A stretch of DNA of 43,434 bases. Source: Edwardsiella ictaluri ATCC 33202. Its GTDB lineage: Bacteria > Pseudomonadota > Gammaproteobacteria > Enterobacterales > Enterobacteriaceae. The position numbers and the translations under genes were made by a program. The notes below the pieces were generated by a model. It did not search any database, was not told the DNA's origin, and saw only the letters and a list, made by a program, of their open reading frames with translations. Shown one piece after another: positions 7,862 to 17,116 of the stretch. The stretch covers positions 1 through 43,434 of the forward strand of contig NZ_AFJI01000033.1 of the NCBI RefSeq assembly GCF_000264785.1. Reading direction: 5' to 3'. How positions within the stretch are numbered: position 1 is the stretch's first letter; every line of letters begins with the position of its first letter.

Positions 7862-8614
7862 ATGTGGAAATGGCTTCATCAGCTTGCCATGCCGGAACGG
7901 CTCTATCGGCTGTGCGGCAGACTGACCCCCTGGCTGGGGGGGCTTGGTATCCTGTTTCTTCTGGCCGGCCTGATCTGGGGATTCGGCTTTGCACCGGCCG
8001 ACTATCAGCAGGGCAACAGCTACCGCATTATGTATCTGCACGTTCCCGCAGCTATCTGGTCGATGGGGATCTACGCCGGCATGGCCGTGGCAGCCTTTGT
8101 CGGGCTGGTCTGGCAGATGAAGATGGCGGATTTGGTCGGTGCGGCCATGGCACCGGTCGGCGCGGTGTTTACCTTTATTGCGTTGGCGACCGGCTCGGCC
8201 TGGGGTAAGCCAATGTGGGGCACCTGGTGGGTGTGGGATGCCCGTCTGACCTCCGAGCTGGTGCTGCTGTTTCTCTACCTGGGGGTTATCGCCCTGTATA
8301 ACGCCTTTGAGGATCGACGTCTCGCCGGGCGGGCCGCGGGCATTCTGGTGCTGGTCGGGGTGGTCAACCTGCCGATCATCCACTTTTCCGTAGAGTGGTG
8401 GAACACGCTGCACCAGGGATCCAGCAATATGCAGCAGAGCATCGATCCCAGCATGCGTGCCCCGCTGCGGCTGAGTATCTTTGGTTTCCTGTTTTTCTTT
8501 GCCACGCTGACGCTGATGCGCCTGCGTAACCTTATTCTGCAGCAGGAGCGGCACCGCCCCTGGGTCGCCGCATTGCTGTCGTCGTCGGTTTCTCCAGGGA
8601 GGCGCCCGCAATGA
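7862..8614 (+). CDS. ccmC: heme-handling protein CcmC
   Basis: This encodes a 250-residue inner-membrane protein of the heme handling family. It carries the periplasmic tryptophan-rich WWD motif (WGTWWVWDARLTSEL, around residues 119-133), and conserved histidines flank it (in LHVPAAIWS and in IHFSVEWWNTLHQ). CcmC attaches heme covalently to CcmE. Six membrane helices are visible. The start ATG at 7862 gives the family N-terminus MWKWLHQLA. It overlaps ccmD by four bases. Confidence 0.96.
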   Translation: MWKWLHQLAMPERLYRLCGRLTPWLGGLGILFLLAGLIWGFGFAPADYQQGNSYRIMYLHVPAAIWSMGIYAGMAVAAFVGLVWQMKMADLVGAAMAPVGAVFTFIALATGSAWGKPMWGTWWVWDARLTSELVLLFLYLGVIALYNAFEDRRLAGRAAGILVLVGVVNLPIIHFSVEWWNTLHQGSSNMQQSIDPSMRAPLRLSIFGFLFFFATLTLMRLRNLILQQERHRPWVAALLSSSVSPGRRPQ

Positions 8615-8844
8615 CACCGTTCTTTGTTTCCTGGCAGGCGTTTTTTGCGATGGGCGGCTATGCCTTCTATGTCTGGCTGTCGGTTGCACTGACGCTGCTG
8701 CCGTTGCTGGGGGTGGTGCTGCATACCCGCCTGCGCCGACGCGCGTTGTTTGGCGAGATCCGCCGCCATCAGGCGCGGGAACAACGGATACGCCAGGCGC
8801 AGCAGGCTATGGGTGACAATAACCGGGAGAGTGACCTCATATGA
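8611..8844 (+). CDS. ccmD: CcmD, small membrane protein of the heme delivery complex
   Basis: This encodes a 77-residue protein with one membrane helix (about residues 14-35) followed by a basic cytoplasmic tail. The N-terminus [19 protein letters not shown] is the conserved CcmD block. It stabilises the CcmABC-CcmE complex and promotes release of holo-CcmE. It overlaps both neighbours. Confidence 0.93.
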   Translation: MTPFFVSWQAFFAMGGYAFYVWLSVALTLLPLLGVVLHTRLRRRALFGEIRRHQAREQRIRQAQQAMGDNNRESDLI

Positions 8845-9368
8845 TGAATTCACGACGTAAACATCGTTTATACCTGGCCGTGGGTGTCTTGCTGGGGCTG
8901 GCCGTCACGGTATCGCTGGTGCTGTATGCCCTGCGTGCCAACATCGACCTGTTCTACACCCCCGGTGAAATCATCATGGGGAAAGGGGCACAGCATGAGA
9001 AGCCGGAGGTGGGCCAGCGCCTGCGTATCGGCGGCATGGTGATGCCCGGTTCGGTGCAGCGCGACGCTGATAGCCTGAAGGTGAGCTTCAAGCTGTATGA
9101 CGCCCGTGGAGTGGTCGGAGTGACCTACAACGGCATTCTGCCCGACCTGTTCCGTGAAGGGCAGGGGGTGGTCGCTCAGGGGGTGTTGGCGCCGGGCAAC
9201 GTGATTCAGGCCAAAGAGGTGCTGGCCAAACATGATGAAAAATATACCCCGCCGGAGATTGAGGAAGCGATGAAAGAGAATCATTCGCCGGAGATCGAGG
9301 CGGCGGTGAAAGAGAACTCTCATCAGTCCGTATCGGGCGCAGAGCAACGGGACGGTAACCCATTATGA
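8844..9368 (+). CDS. ccmE: periplasmic heme chaperone CcmE
   Basis: This encodes a 174-residue protein with an N-terminal membrane anchor (about residues 9-30) and a periplasmic OB-fold. The heme-attaching histidine lies in [12 protein letters not shown]; starting at the second of two adjacent ATGs (8844 rather than 8841) puts it at residue 130, as in E. coli, so 8844 is used. Tyr134 in the following DEKY matches the conserved heme-ligand tyrosine. The C-terminal tail contains a short duplication: [10 protein letters not shown] is followed directly by HS and [10 protein letters not shown]. It hands heme to CcmF. Confidence 0.95.
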   Translation: MNSRRKHRLYLAVGVLLGLAVTVSLVLYALRANIDLFYTPGEIIMGKGAQHEKPEVGQRLRIGGMVMPGSVQRDADSLKVSFKLYDARGVVGVTYNGILPDLFREGQGVVAQGVLAPGNVIQAKEVLAKHDEKYTPPEIEEAMKENHSPEIEAAVKENSHQSVSGAEQRDGNPL

Positions 9369-11332
9369 TCCCAGAGATCGGTAACTTTTTACTGTCGTTG
9401 GCGCTGGCGCTTTCCGTGCTGCTCAGCGTCTACCCCTGCTGGGGCGCGGCGCGCGGCGATCGGCGCATGATGGCACTGGCTCGGCCGCTGGCCTTTGGGT
9501 TGTTCGCCACCATAACCCTGTCCTTTATCTGCCTGGTGTATGCCTTTATCGCCAATGATTTTAGCGTGGCCTACGTAGCAGCCAACTCCAATTCGCAGCT
9601 GCCGGTCTACTTCCGTATTGCCGCGACCTGGGGATCCCATGAGGGGTCACTGCTGCTGTGGGTGATGCTGCTCAGCTGGTGGACGCTGGCGGTATCGCTG
9701 CTGAGCCGTCGCATGCCGCTGGATTCGGTGGCGCGGGTGCTGTCGGTGATGGGGATGATCAACATTGGCTTCCTGCTGTTTATTCTGCTGACCTCCAATC
9801 CGTTTATTCGCACGCTGCCCGGCTTTCCTATCGATGGGCGGGATCTGAACCCACTGCTGCAGGACGTTGGGCTGATCTTCCACCCGCCGCTGCTGTACAT
9901 GGGCTATGTCGGTTTTTCCGTCGCCTTTGCTTTTGCCATCGCCTCGCTGATGGCCGGGCGTCTGGACACCGCCTGGGCTCGCTGGTCGCGTCCCTGGACC
10001 ATGGCCGCCTGGGTGTTTCTGACGCTGGGGATCGTCCTGGGATCGTTCTGGGCCTACTATGAGCTGGGCTGGGGCGGCTGGTGGTTCTGGGATCCGGTGG
10101 AAAATGCCTCTCTGATGCCCTGGCTGACCGGCACCGCCCTGCTGCATTCGCTGGCGGTGACCGAGAAGCGCGGCACCTTTAAGGCCTGGACGGTGCTGCT
10201 GGCCATCACCTCCTTCTCGCTGTGCCTGCTGGGTACCTTCCTGGTGCGCTCCGGGGTGCTGGTCTCCGTCCACGCTTTTGCCTCCGATCCGGCGCGCGGC
10301 ATGTTCATTTTAGCCTATCTGGTGGTGGTGATCGGCGGTTCGCTGCTGTTGTATGCGCTGCGCGGCGGTCAGGTGCGCAGTCATACCCGCCATGAGCTGT
10401 TCTCCCGCGAGACGCTGCTGCTGGGGAACAACGTGCTGTTGGTGGCCGCGACGCTGGTGGTGCTGCTGGGGACGCTGCTGCCGCTGGTGCATAAGCAGCT
10501 GGGACTGGGCAGCATCTCCATCGGTGAGCCGTTCTTCAATACCATGTTCACCTATCTGATGGTGCCGTTCGCCCTGCTGCTGGGCGTTGGCCCCCTGGTG
10601 CGTTGGCGTCGAGATTCGCTGGGCCGCCTGCGCACGCCGCTGCTGGCTGCGCTGGTGCTCAGCGCGGCGCTGGCGCTGCTGCTGCCGTGGTTGCTGCAGG
10701 ATAGCATTGTGGCCATGACGGTGCTGGGACTGCTGATGGCTCTGTGGGTGGTGGTGCTGACGCTGGTGGAGCTGTACCAGCGGGCGGCCCATCGCGATGG
10801 TTTCTGGCGCGGATTGGGTAAGCTGTCGCGCAGTCAGTGGGGTATGGTGCTGGCCCATCTCGGGGTGGCGGTGACGGTAATCGGCATTGCCTTCAGCCAA
10901 AACTACAGCATTGAGCGTGACGTGCGAATGAAGTCCGGTGACACCCTGCAGATCCGCGACTACCGCTTTGTCTTCCGCGATGTGCATGAGATCAGCGGTC
11001 CGAACTACAGCGGCGGCGAGGCACTGATCGACGTGCTGCGTAACGGTAGGCCGGAGACCACGCTGCGCGCCGAGAAGCGCTTCTATACCAACGCGCGCAG
11101 CATGATGACCGAGGCTGCGGTAGACGGTGGCCTGACGCGGGATCTGTATGCCGCGCTGGGCGAGGAGCTGGATGATGGCGTCTGGGCCGTCCGGCTGTAC
11201 TACAAACCTTTTGTTCGCTGGATCTGGTACGGTGGCGTGCTGATGTCGCTCGGTGGGATGCTGTGCATGCTGGATCCACGTTACCGCAGCGCGCGTCGCG
11301 CCAAGGATGCTCAGGAGAAGAAAACGGCATGA
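9365..11332 (+). CDS. ccmF: cytochrome c heme lyase subunit CcmF
   Basis: This encodes a 655-residue polytopic protein of the heme handling family. It carries the WWD motif [15 protein letters not shown] (about residues 234-248), the pair [10 protein letters not shown], and the block [20 protein letters not shown] with conserved His. It accepts heme from CcmE and, with CcmH/CcmI, ligates it to CxxCH of apocytochromes. It matches E. coli CcmF closely along its whole length. It overlaps ccmE (ATGA at 9365) and dsbE. Confidence 0.97.
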   Translation: MIPEIGNFLLSLALALSVLLSVYPCWGAARGDRRMMALARPLAFGLFATITLSFICLVYAFIANDFSVAYVAANSNSQLPVYFRIAATWGSHEGSLLLWVMLLSWWTLAVSLLSRRMPLDSVARVLSVMGMINIGFLLFILLTSNPFIRTLPGFPIDGRDLNPLLQDVGLIFHPPLLYMGYVGFSVAFAFAIASLMAGRLDTAWARWSRPWTMAAWVFLTLGIVLGSFWAYYELGWGGWWFWDPVENASLMPWLTGTALLHSLAVTEKRGTFKAWTVLLAITSFSLCLLGTFLVRSGVLVSVHAFASDPARGMFILAYLVVVIGGSLLLYALRGGQVRSHTRHELFSRETLLLGNNVLLVAATLVVLLGTLLPLVHKQLGLGSISIGEPFFNTMFTYLMVPFALLLGVGPLVRWRRDSLGRLRTPLLAALVLSAALALLLPWLLQDSIVAMTVLGLLMALWVVVLTLVELYQRAAHRDGFWRGLGKLSRSQWGMVLAHLGVAVTVIGIAFSQNYSIERDVRMKSGDTLQIRDYRFVFRDVHEISGPNYSGGEALIDVLRNGRPETTLRAEKRFYTNARSMMTEAAVDGGLTRDLYAALGEELDDGVWAVRLYYKPFVRWIWYGGVLMSLGGMLCMLDPRYRSARRAKDAQEKKTA

Positions 11333-11883
11333 ACCGTAAACTGCTTTTTATTCCGCTGGCGCTGTTTTTACTGCTGGTGCTGGCGTTTCTGATCCAGCTG
11401 CAGCGTAACGCCAGCGGCGAAGACCCCACGATGCTGGAGTCGGCGCTGATCGGTAAGCCGGTACCTGAGTTCCGCCTTGCCTCGTTGGATACGCCGGGAA
11501 AAACCTACAGCCAGTCGGTTTTGCGCGACGGAAAGCCGCTGCTGCTGAACGTATGGGCCACCTGGTGCCCAACCTGCTATGCCGAACATCAGTATCTGAA
11601 TACCCTGGCGGCGCGCGGAGTCCGGGTGGTCGGCCTGAATTATAAGGATGACCGTCAGAAGGCGATAAAATGGCTGAACGAGCTGGGGAATCCCTATGCG
11701 TTGAGCCTGTATGACGGTGACGGCATGCTGGGGCTGGATCTGGGGGTTTACGGTGCACCGGAGACCTTCCTGATCGACGGCAACGGCATCGTTCGCTATC
11801 GTCACGCCGGCGATCTTAATGAACGAATCTGGAAGGAAGAGATTGAACCGCTGTGGCTGAAATATCAGGGAGGTCAATCATGA
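11329..11883 (+). CDS. dsbE: thiol:disulfide oxidoreductase CcmG/DsbE
   Basis: This encodes a 184-residue thioredoxin-fold protein anchored by one N-terminal helix (about residues 4-23). The active site is WATWCPTCYAEH (CPTC), and the cis-Pro region is YGAPETFLIDG. It reduces the CxxCH cysteines of apocytochrome c in the periplasm, using electrons from DsbD. The longest frame starts at 11263 inside ccmF; ATG 11329, overlapping the ccmF stop, gives the correct signal anchor [13 protein letters not shown] and was chosen. Confidence 0.95.
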   Translation: MNRKLLFIPLALFLLLVLAFLIQLQRNASGEDPTMLESALIGKPVPEFRLASLDTPGKTYSQSVLRDGKPLLLNVWATWCPTCYAEHQYLNTLAARGVRVVGLNYKDDRQKAIKWLNELGNPYALSLYDGDGMLGLDLGVYGAPETFLIDGNGIVRYRHAGDLNERIWKEEIEPLWLKYQGGQS

Positions 11884-12383
11884 CGGGACTACGCGGAGCC
11901 CTGCTGGCGCTGGGATTGCTGTTGCCCGGCGTCCTGTGGGCGGCGGTGATCGATACCTATAACTTTACCAGCGAGGCGCAGGAGCAGCAGTACCGCGAGC
12001 TGACGGAGCAGCTGCGCTGCCCCAAGTGTCAGAACAACAGCATTGCCGACTCCAACGCCATCATCGCCTCGGACATGCGCCAGAAGGTGTATGAGCTGAT
12101 GCAGCAGGGCTATAGCCAGCAGCAGGTGGTGGATTACATGGTGGCGCGTTACGGCAACTTTGTCACCTATGAGCCACCGGTGACGCCGGCGACCCTGATC
12201 CTGTGGATCGGGCCGCTGCTGGCGATCCTGGGCGGGGGGTGGGTACTGGTGCGTCTGGCCCGTCGCCGTCCGGCGCGCGTGGCGCTGCGCGATAGCGAGG
12301 TGGCGCAGGCTGACCTCAGCGAGGCCGAGCGGCAGCGCCTGCGGCGCTTGCTTAACCAAGAGCGTGACGGAGAGCCGCGATGA
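11880..12383 (+). CDS. ccmH: CcmH, thioreductive subunit of the heme ligation complex
   Basis: This encodes a 167-residue protein with a signal peptide, a periplasmic three-helix domain with the redox motif LRCPKCQNN, and a C-terminal membrane helix (about residues 103-123). It works with CcmG to present reduced apocytochrome to CcmF. It corresponds only to the N-terminal half of E. coli CcmH; the other half is the separate ccmI gene that follows. Start 11880 overlaps the dsbE stop. Confidence 0.95.
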   Translation: MTGLRGALLALGLLLPGVLWAAVIDTYNFTSEAQEQQYRELTEQLRCPKCQNNSIADSNAIIASDMRQKVYELMQQGYSQQQVVDYMVARYGNFVTYEPPVTPATLILWIGPLLAILGGGWVLVRLARRRPARVALRDSEVAQADLSEAERQRLRRLLNQERDGEPR

Positions 12384-13594
12384 TAACCTTTTGGCTGATA
12401 GTGCTACTGTTGCTGGCCGTCGCCGCAGCGCTATTGTTGATCCCGGCGCTGCGTACGCCGCGCGGCAACGACGGGGCGGATCGCGATCGCCTGAATACCC
12501 AGCTGTACCATCAGCGCCTGCGTGAACTGGAGCAGGATGAGGCGCAGGGGCTGGTGGAAGGCCACGCGGAGATGTTGACGGATCTGCAGCATAACCTGCT
12601 GAATGATGTGCCGAAGCAGGCGGTGCAGCGTGTTCAGCCGATCGGGCGCTGGGCGTTGCTGCCGGGCGTGCTGGTGTTGGTGGCGCTGTCGTTGGGCTGT
12701 TACCTGAAAACCGGTGGCTGGAGTCAGGTGGCCGAGTGGCGGCAAGTGATGACGCAGCTGCCGCAGTTGCGTGGGCGGGTGATGAGTGAGGATCAGAAGC
12801 CGCTGGATCGCGAGGAGCTGACACGCCTGGGGCTGGGGCTGCGCACCGAGCTACAGTCGCAGCCGGACAACGTGGCGGACTGGGTGATGCTGGGGCGGAT
12901 CGGGATGACGTTGAATAACGCAACGACGGCCACGCAGGCTTTTGCCCATGCCTATAAGCTGGCGCCCGGCGAGCCTGAGGTGGCGCTGGGCTATGCTGAG
13001 GTTCTGACGCGCTCCAGTGACGCACAGGATAACCGCGAGGCCACCGTGCTGCTGCGTCGTCTGCTTAGCCAGGATCACCAGAATACTCAGGTGCTGAGCC
13101 TACTGGCGTTTAACGCTTTCGAACAGGGCGAGTTCCGCCAGGCGATCGGTGCCTGGGAGATGATGCTGAAGCTGCTGCCGCCAGATGATCGGCGCCGTGA
13201 TATGATCGAACGCAGCATTGCGCAGGCGCGGGTACAGGCGGGAACCGATGCTGCGCAGGTGCGGGTCGAGATCAGCATGGATCCGGCACTCGAGCGTCAG
13301 CTACCGTCCGGCAGTCAGCTGATGATTACCCTGACCGACGGCAACAACCCGCTGCCGGTGGCGGTGAAACGGCTACCGCTGGGCCATTTCCCGCAGACGG
13401 TGACCCTGTCAGATAGCGATGCGATGATGCCGGATCGGCTGCTCTCTTCGCTGGCGCAGTTTAAAATACGGGTATTGGTGGTGCCGCCGGGCGCAGAGGC
13501 GGACGGGCAGAGCGATGTGTTCGGAGAAAGTGCCGTTTTACGCTATACTAGCGGTAAAATGGTGGCGATAACCCTTAGCCGTCAGGTACCTTAA
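12380..13594 (+). CDS. ccmI: CcmI, TPR apocytochrome chaperone
   Basis: This encodes a 404-residue protein with two N-terminal membrane helices (about residues 3-21 and 93-110), a periplasmic TPR domain (about 150-270; recognisable units such as WVMLGRIGMTLNNATTATQAF) and a C-terminal beta-rich domain. It binds the C-terminal helix of apocytochrome c. It overlaps ccmH by four bases and ends the operon before a hairpin. Confidence 0.9.
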   Translation: MITFWLIVLLLLAVAAALLLIPALRTPRGNDGADRDRLNTQLYHQRLRELEQDEAQGLVEGHAEMLTDLQHNLLNDVPKQAVQRVQPIGRWALLPGVLVLVALSLGCYLKTGGWSQVAEWRQVMTQLPQLRGRVMSEDQKPLDREELTRLGLGLRTELQSQPDNVADWVMLGRIGMTLNNATTATQAFAHAYKLAPGEPEVALGYAEVLTRSSDAQDNREATVLLRRLLSQDHQNTQVLSLLAFNAFEQGEFRQAIGAWEMMLKLLPPDDRRRDMIERSIAQARVQAGTDAAQVRVEISMDPALERQLPSGSQLMITLTDGNNPLPVAVKRLPLGHFPQTVTLSDSDAMMPDRLLSSLAQFKIRVLVVPPGAEADGQSDVFGESAVLRYTSGKMVAITLSRQVP

Positions 13595-13622
13595 GCGGCT
13601 GGGCGAAGTGTAAGGCTGTTGA

Positions 13623-13647
13623 AGGGCGCCCCGTTGAGGGGCGCTCT
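13623..13647 (+). terminator. hairpin after ccmI (probable terminator or attenuator)
   Basis: AGGGCGCCCC-GTTGA-GGGGCGCTCT forms a ten-pair stem with one G-T wobble. The T tract is weak (GGTTT), so termination may be partial; the mlaA start follows 18 bases later. Confidence 0.55.
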
Positions 13648-13664
13648 GGTTTATGGAGCAAATT

Positions 13665-14432
13665 ATGAAATCTCGTCTGGCGGGGGTGGCCCTGGCAAGC
13701 GTGGTACTGGCCGGTTGTGCCACGGGATCTTCCCGGCAGGATACACAGGGGCGATCGGATCCGCTGGAGGGCTTTAACCGGGCCATGTTCAACGTTAACT
13801 ATGATTACCTTGACCCCTATTTGGTACGGCCGGTTGCTGTGGTATGGCGTGATTATGTTCCCAGCCCGGCGCGTAATGGTCTGATGAATTTCTTCGTTAA
13901 CCTGGCGGAGCCAGCCAGCATGGTGAACTGTTTTGCCGAAGGGCGGATTTATGATGGCTTTCGCCACCTTAACCGCTTTTTCCTCAACACGACGCTGGGG
14001 ATAGGGGGGCTGATTGACGTTGCGGCGATGGCTAACCCTGATAAGCTGAGCAAACAGGATCCGCAGCGCTTCGGCAGTACGCTGGGCTACTACCACATTC
14101 CCTATGGGCCCTACCTGGTGCTGCCGGGCTACGGTAGCTTTACCCTGCGTCAGGAGGGGGGGAATTCGGTGGATTACCTCTACCCACCGCTGGGATGGCT
14201 GACCTTCTGGATGTCGGCCGGTAAGTGGGCGCTGGAAGGTATTGAAACCCGGGCTCAGCTGCTGGACTCCGATGGTCTGCTGCGTAACTCGCCCGATCCG
14301 TACATCACGGTGCGCGAGGCTTATTTCCAGTACAATGACTTTCTGGTCAACGGCGGCCAGGTTCAGCCAGAGGCCAATCCCAATGCCCAGGCGATCCAGG
14401 ATGATTTGAAAGATATCGACTCGGCCAACTGA
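13665..14432 (+). CDS. mlaA: MlaA (VacJ) outer-membrane lipoprotein
   Basis: This encodes a 255-residue lipoprotein with a signal sequence ending in the lipobox VLAG-C (Cys about residue 18) and the family block DPLEGFNRAMFNVNYDYLDPYLVRPVA. MlaA sits in the outer membrane with OmpC/OmpF and removes mislocalised phospholipids from the outer leaflet, passing them to MlaC. The frame extends to 13653, but GGAG at 13655-13658 is the ribosome site for ATG 13665. It is encoded just downstream of the ccm hairpin. Confidence 0.95.
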   Translation: MKSRLAGVALASVVLAGCATGSSRQDTQGRSDPLEGFNRAMFNVNYDYLDPYLVRPVAVVWRDYVPSPARNGLMNFFVNLAEPASMVNCFAEGRIYDGFRHLNRFFLNTTLGIGGLIDVAAMANPDKLSKQDPQRFGSTLGYYHIPYGPYLVLPGYGSFTLRQEGGNSVDYLYPPLGWLTFWMSAGKWALEGIETRAQLLDSDGLLRNSPDPYITVREAYFQYNDFLVNGGQVQPEANPNAQAIQDDLKDIDSAN

Positions 14433-14447
14433 GGTATTTGGCGACGT

Positions 14448-14473
14448 GGGTGCCCGACGAGCACCCGCTTTTT
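14448..14473 (+). terminator. rho-independent terminator of mlaA
   Basis: GGGTGC-CCGACGA-GCACCC followed by GCTTTTT gives a six-pair GC stem and a T tract, 15 bases after the mlaA stop. Confidence 0.8.
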
Positions 14474-14675
14474 AGCACGTTGCTGACGACATTCGTATCT
14501 CCCCTTCTGTGGCCTCTCCCGCGTCTGCGTCCGATCACCTCTCTCGGCATATCAACAGATGCCAAAGAACATGGGCTGCTTTTCCGCGCAAAGCCAGCCT
14601 CTTTTGGTACGCCCGATCGGGTTGTCTATCGCCATCATTGCCGGTACTGCTTTGGGGGTGGTCGTGGGGGTGGAG

Positions 14676-14702
14676 ATAAAAAAAACGCCCCCACAGGGGC
14701 GC
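14676..14702 (-). terminator. rho-independent terminator of fadL
   Basis: Read on the minus strand, GCGCCCCTGTGGGGGCG is followed by an eight-T tract. It lies 22 bases past the fadL stop. Confidence 0.85.
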
Positions 14703-14724
14703 TCGGTTTCCGGTAGCGTCACTA

Positions 14725-16041
14725 TCAGAAAGCGTAGTTCAGGTTGGCACCGTACAGCCAGGCCTTACCGACGGAGCGGAAGGTATAGGGGCCTTCCTTG
14801 AAGTTAACGTGGGAGCCGTGCATATAGGAGGCGCCAACGTCCACGGAGAGATCGCGGTTAAAGGCGTAGCTGAAGCCGCCGCTCAGCCAGGCGCGGTTCT
14901 GATCCGGAATGGAGATAGAGCGGTGCTCGGCCGGTACCGGCGTCGCGTCAAAGGCCACGCCGCCGCGGAAGGTCCAGCTATCGTCGTAGTAGTAGGTGGC
15001 CCCCAGTGCCATACGATAAGCATCGTGGAACTGCTCATCTTTCTGGAATAGGGTATCGTTGTTGTCATTGGTGGCCTTCAGCTCTTTAAACTGGCTCCAG
15101 GTGGTATAGGCCAGGCTGTAGTGGATAGCCCACTGCGATGCCACGCGGTTATAACCGGAGACCTCCAGCATCGCCGGCAGGGTCATGCTCAGCTTGCCGG
15201 GGATCACCTGACCGCTGCTGCCCATCGGCAGACCGATGACGCCCAGGATTGGGTTCAGATTAGCGGGCAGGGCGCTGCTGTAGTCGCCTTTAAAGTCGAG
15301 CTTTACCTCTGAACGGTAGGTCAGGGCGTAGCGGTTACGCTCGTCTACCTGGTACAGGATCCCGGCGTTCCAGCCATAGCCCCAGGTGTTGCCTTTCAGG
15401 TGGGCGATTTGGGTATTGGCGGGAATGTTCATGGCCATTGACTGATACGGCTGCGGCAGCTTGGTGGCCAGCATCTGCGGCAGATCGCCGGCATAGCGTT
15501 CGATCTTTGCCTTGGCGTATACCGCGTTGATACCTAGGCCGAAGCTCAGCTGCTGGTTGAGGCGGTAGGCGGTGCTCAGATTAAAGTTGGCGGTCATCAG
15601 ATCGGTGGTACCGCCAAAGGCGCCAGCGGTGTAATTATCGTTAAAATCGGTGGCGAGACCGTAGTTGCTGGTGGCGGAGGCGCCGATGGACCAGTGTTCG
15701 TTCAGCGGCTGCACGTAGTGCAGGTTGGGGATCAGCTCGCTCGGCGCGATGTTGTGCGCGTTCAGACTTTGGCCGGTCGGTGATGTTCCGGTGATATCGA
15801 CGCCGGGATCGATATAAATGCCGCCGACGGAGATGGCCGGGCGGTCGAAGGTGCTCAGCACTGCCGGGTTGCGGCTGGCGGAGGCCGGTGTATCGGTCAT
15901 GGCCCCTTCGCCGGAGAAGGCGCGGCCCAGTCCGGCCGCGGAGAATTCATTGAGCTGAAAACCCGCTGCGTTGACGTTGGAAGAGAGTAGTGCTACCGCC
16001 GCGGCTAACGCCGATCGAGTAAACAGTTTTTTCTGGCGCAT
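14725..16041 (-). CDS. fadL: long-chain fatty acid outer-membrane transporter FadL
   Basis: This encodes a 438-residue outer-membrane beta-barrel with a signal peptide cleaved after NVNA (about residue 25). The mature N-terminus [22 protein letters not shown] is the conserved FadL hatch sequence, and the last residue is Phe, as expected for Bam-dependent barrels. It imports exogenous long-chain fatty acids. A FadR-type operator lies about 80 bases upstream of the start. Downstream beta-oxidation genes fadI/fadJ are not at their usual nearby position. Confidence 0.95.
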   Translation of the reverse strand: MRQKKLFTRSALAAAVALLSSNVNAAGFQLNEFSAAGLGRAFSGEGAMTDTPASASRNPAVLSTFDRPAISVGGIYIDPGVDITGTSPTGQSLNAHNIAPSELIPNLHYVQPLNEHWSIGASATSNYGLATDFNDNYTAGAFGGTTDLMTANFNLSTAYRLNQQLSFGLGINAVYAKAKIERYAGDLPQMLATKLPQPYQSMAMNIPANTQIAHLKGNTWGYGWNAGILYQVDERNRYALTYRSEVKLDFKGDYSSALPANLNPILGVIGLPMGSSGQVIPGKLSMTLPAMLEVSGYNRVASQWAIHYSLAYTTWSQFKELKATNDNNDTLFQKDEQFHDAYRMALGATYYYDDSWTFRGGVAFDATPVPAEHRSISIPDQNRAWLSGGFSYAFNRDLSVDVGASYMHGSHVNFKEGPYTFRSVGKAWLYGANLNYAF

Positions 16042-16122
16042 ATCCGAAGCCTCGTAGAACTCTTTTTAAATAATGTTACACGTCGTAACAAGGAGCACGG
16101 ATTGTAGGGGGGAGCAGCGGCC

Positions 16123-16139
16123 TAACAAATCAGACCAGT
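16123..16139 (-). promoter_or_regulatory. FadR operator upstream of fadL
   Basis: On the minus strand the site reads ACTGGTCTGATTTGTTA, very close to the FadR consensus (ANCTGGTCNGACNTGTT). FadR represses fadL in E. coli, and long-chain acyl-CoA relieves it. The position, 82-98 bases before the fadL ATG, fits promoter occlusion. Confidence 0.75.
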
Positions 16140-16437
16140 GTCATATCGGTATGGGACAATAGCTGAGCATTGCAAAATTTATCTTTAACTTCATTTGCTT
16201 ACTGTTTTTAATTTGTTATGTTTATTATCGATTTATTGCCGAGTTGGGAAGGAATAGGCTAAAAATACCGCGATCAGCCGAGATTATGTCATTTTAGCGT
16301 GATGGGTAATTCCGTCCTTCTGGCGCTAGTGTGAAAAAGGCGGGCGGGGTAAAATAAGCATCAATATCCTGTTTTTTGAGCCAGATCACCATTGGCCCGA
16401 CTATCGGGGCAGTTGCCCCACTGAGGAGACAAGCGAA

Positions 16438-16734
16438 ATGACCGATGCAATCAATAAATGCAGCGCGACTGAAACCGCGGCATGCTGTTGTGTAGACGTA
16501 GGTACCGTAATGGACAATACCGACTGTCCCGCATCTTACCGTCATCTATTTGCCAGTCAGGATGAGGCTCAGACAATGCTGGCTCAGCTGACGGAAAAGG
16601 CGCAGTCCGTTGCGTCAGAGCCGTGTCAGATCACCAGCAGCATTGCGCAGAATGCACAGGGCTTTGAACTGAATATCGATTTTCTGTTCTGCTGTCAGGC
16701 TGAGACGCTGATTTTCCAGCTGGGTTTGCGCTAA
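16438..16734 (+). CDS. yfcZ: YfcZ/YiiS family protein (DUF406)
   Basis: This encodes a 98-residue cysteine-rich protein matching YfcZ, with the early CCCVDVGTVMDN block, the central LT.KA....SEPC segment and the end FLFCCQAETLIFQLGLR. The function is unknown. It is divergent from fadL, as in E. coli. A GGAG ribosome site precedes ATG 16438. It is followed by a strong hairpin terminator. Confidence 0.92.
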   Translation: MTDAINKCSATETAACCCVDVGTVMDNTDCPASYRHLFASQDEAQTMLAQLTEKAQSVASEPCQITSSIAQNAQGFELNIDFLFCCQAETLIFQLGLR

Positions 16735-16746
16735 GCACGGGGGTAA

Positions 16747-16775
16747 AAACGCACGGGATACCGTGCGTTTTTTGT
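16747..16775 (+). terminator. rho-independent terminator of yfcZ
   Basis: AAAACGCACGG-GATA-CCGTGCG followed by TTTTTT gives a perfect GC-rich stem and T tract. The flanking A tract could let it act in both directions. Confidence 0.85.
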
Positions 16776-17116
16776 AACCTGAGGTTATCCACCGTGTCGG
16801 CCGATGGCGTCAGGTCAGCCGCAGAGGGGGGCGCCGGATCACTGGCTGCAACTCTTTTATCTTTAAGCACTGTACAGTCTGCGGTGAACGGGGTAGCTTT
16901 CGTCCCTGCGGTGTACGGGGTGTGTTGTCAACTGCGTGCTTTATAACGGTGCGTGCCGCCTCGTGATAACAACAAATCGGTGGTAGCCCCACAGCGATCC
17001 TTTGCTCTTCCGGCTTGTCCGGGAAAAGGATGCATTGAGCAACGATATTTTCTTTCCATCAGGGTGTAAAGGTCACGCACGGTAGCGGCGGCTTTTACCA
17101 ACAGTAGCGGTGCAAT
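16776..17116. other. yfcZ-sixA gap where fadIJ would be expected; no gene seen
   Basis: In E. coli the fadI and fadJ genes occupy this position. Here 341 bases contain no frame resembling the thiolase or the multifunctional beta-oxidation protein, and no recognisable remnant. Small partly repeated motifs (CGGTGAACGGGGT near 16880 and CGGTGTACGGGGT near 16910, 29 bases apart) are visible. The sixA promoter should lie in the right part. Confidence 0.6.

Noticed and set aside
9647..10987. Long minus-strand frames opposite ccmF
   Set aside because: Gln/His/Arg-rich translations are the usual antisense shadow of GC-rich Leu-rich membrane protein genes.
11889..13025. 378-codon minus-strand frame opposite ccmH/ccmI
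   Set aside because: Pro/Ala/Ser/Arg-rich composition and complete overlap with well-supported plus-strand genes mark it as a shadow.
14559..14801. 80-codon plus-strand frame between mlaA and fadL with one hydrophobic segment
   Set aside because: It runs through the fadL terminator and into fadL antisense, has no ribosome site, and resembles no known small protein.
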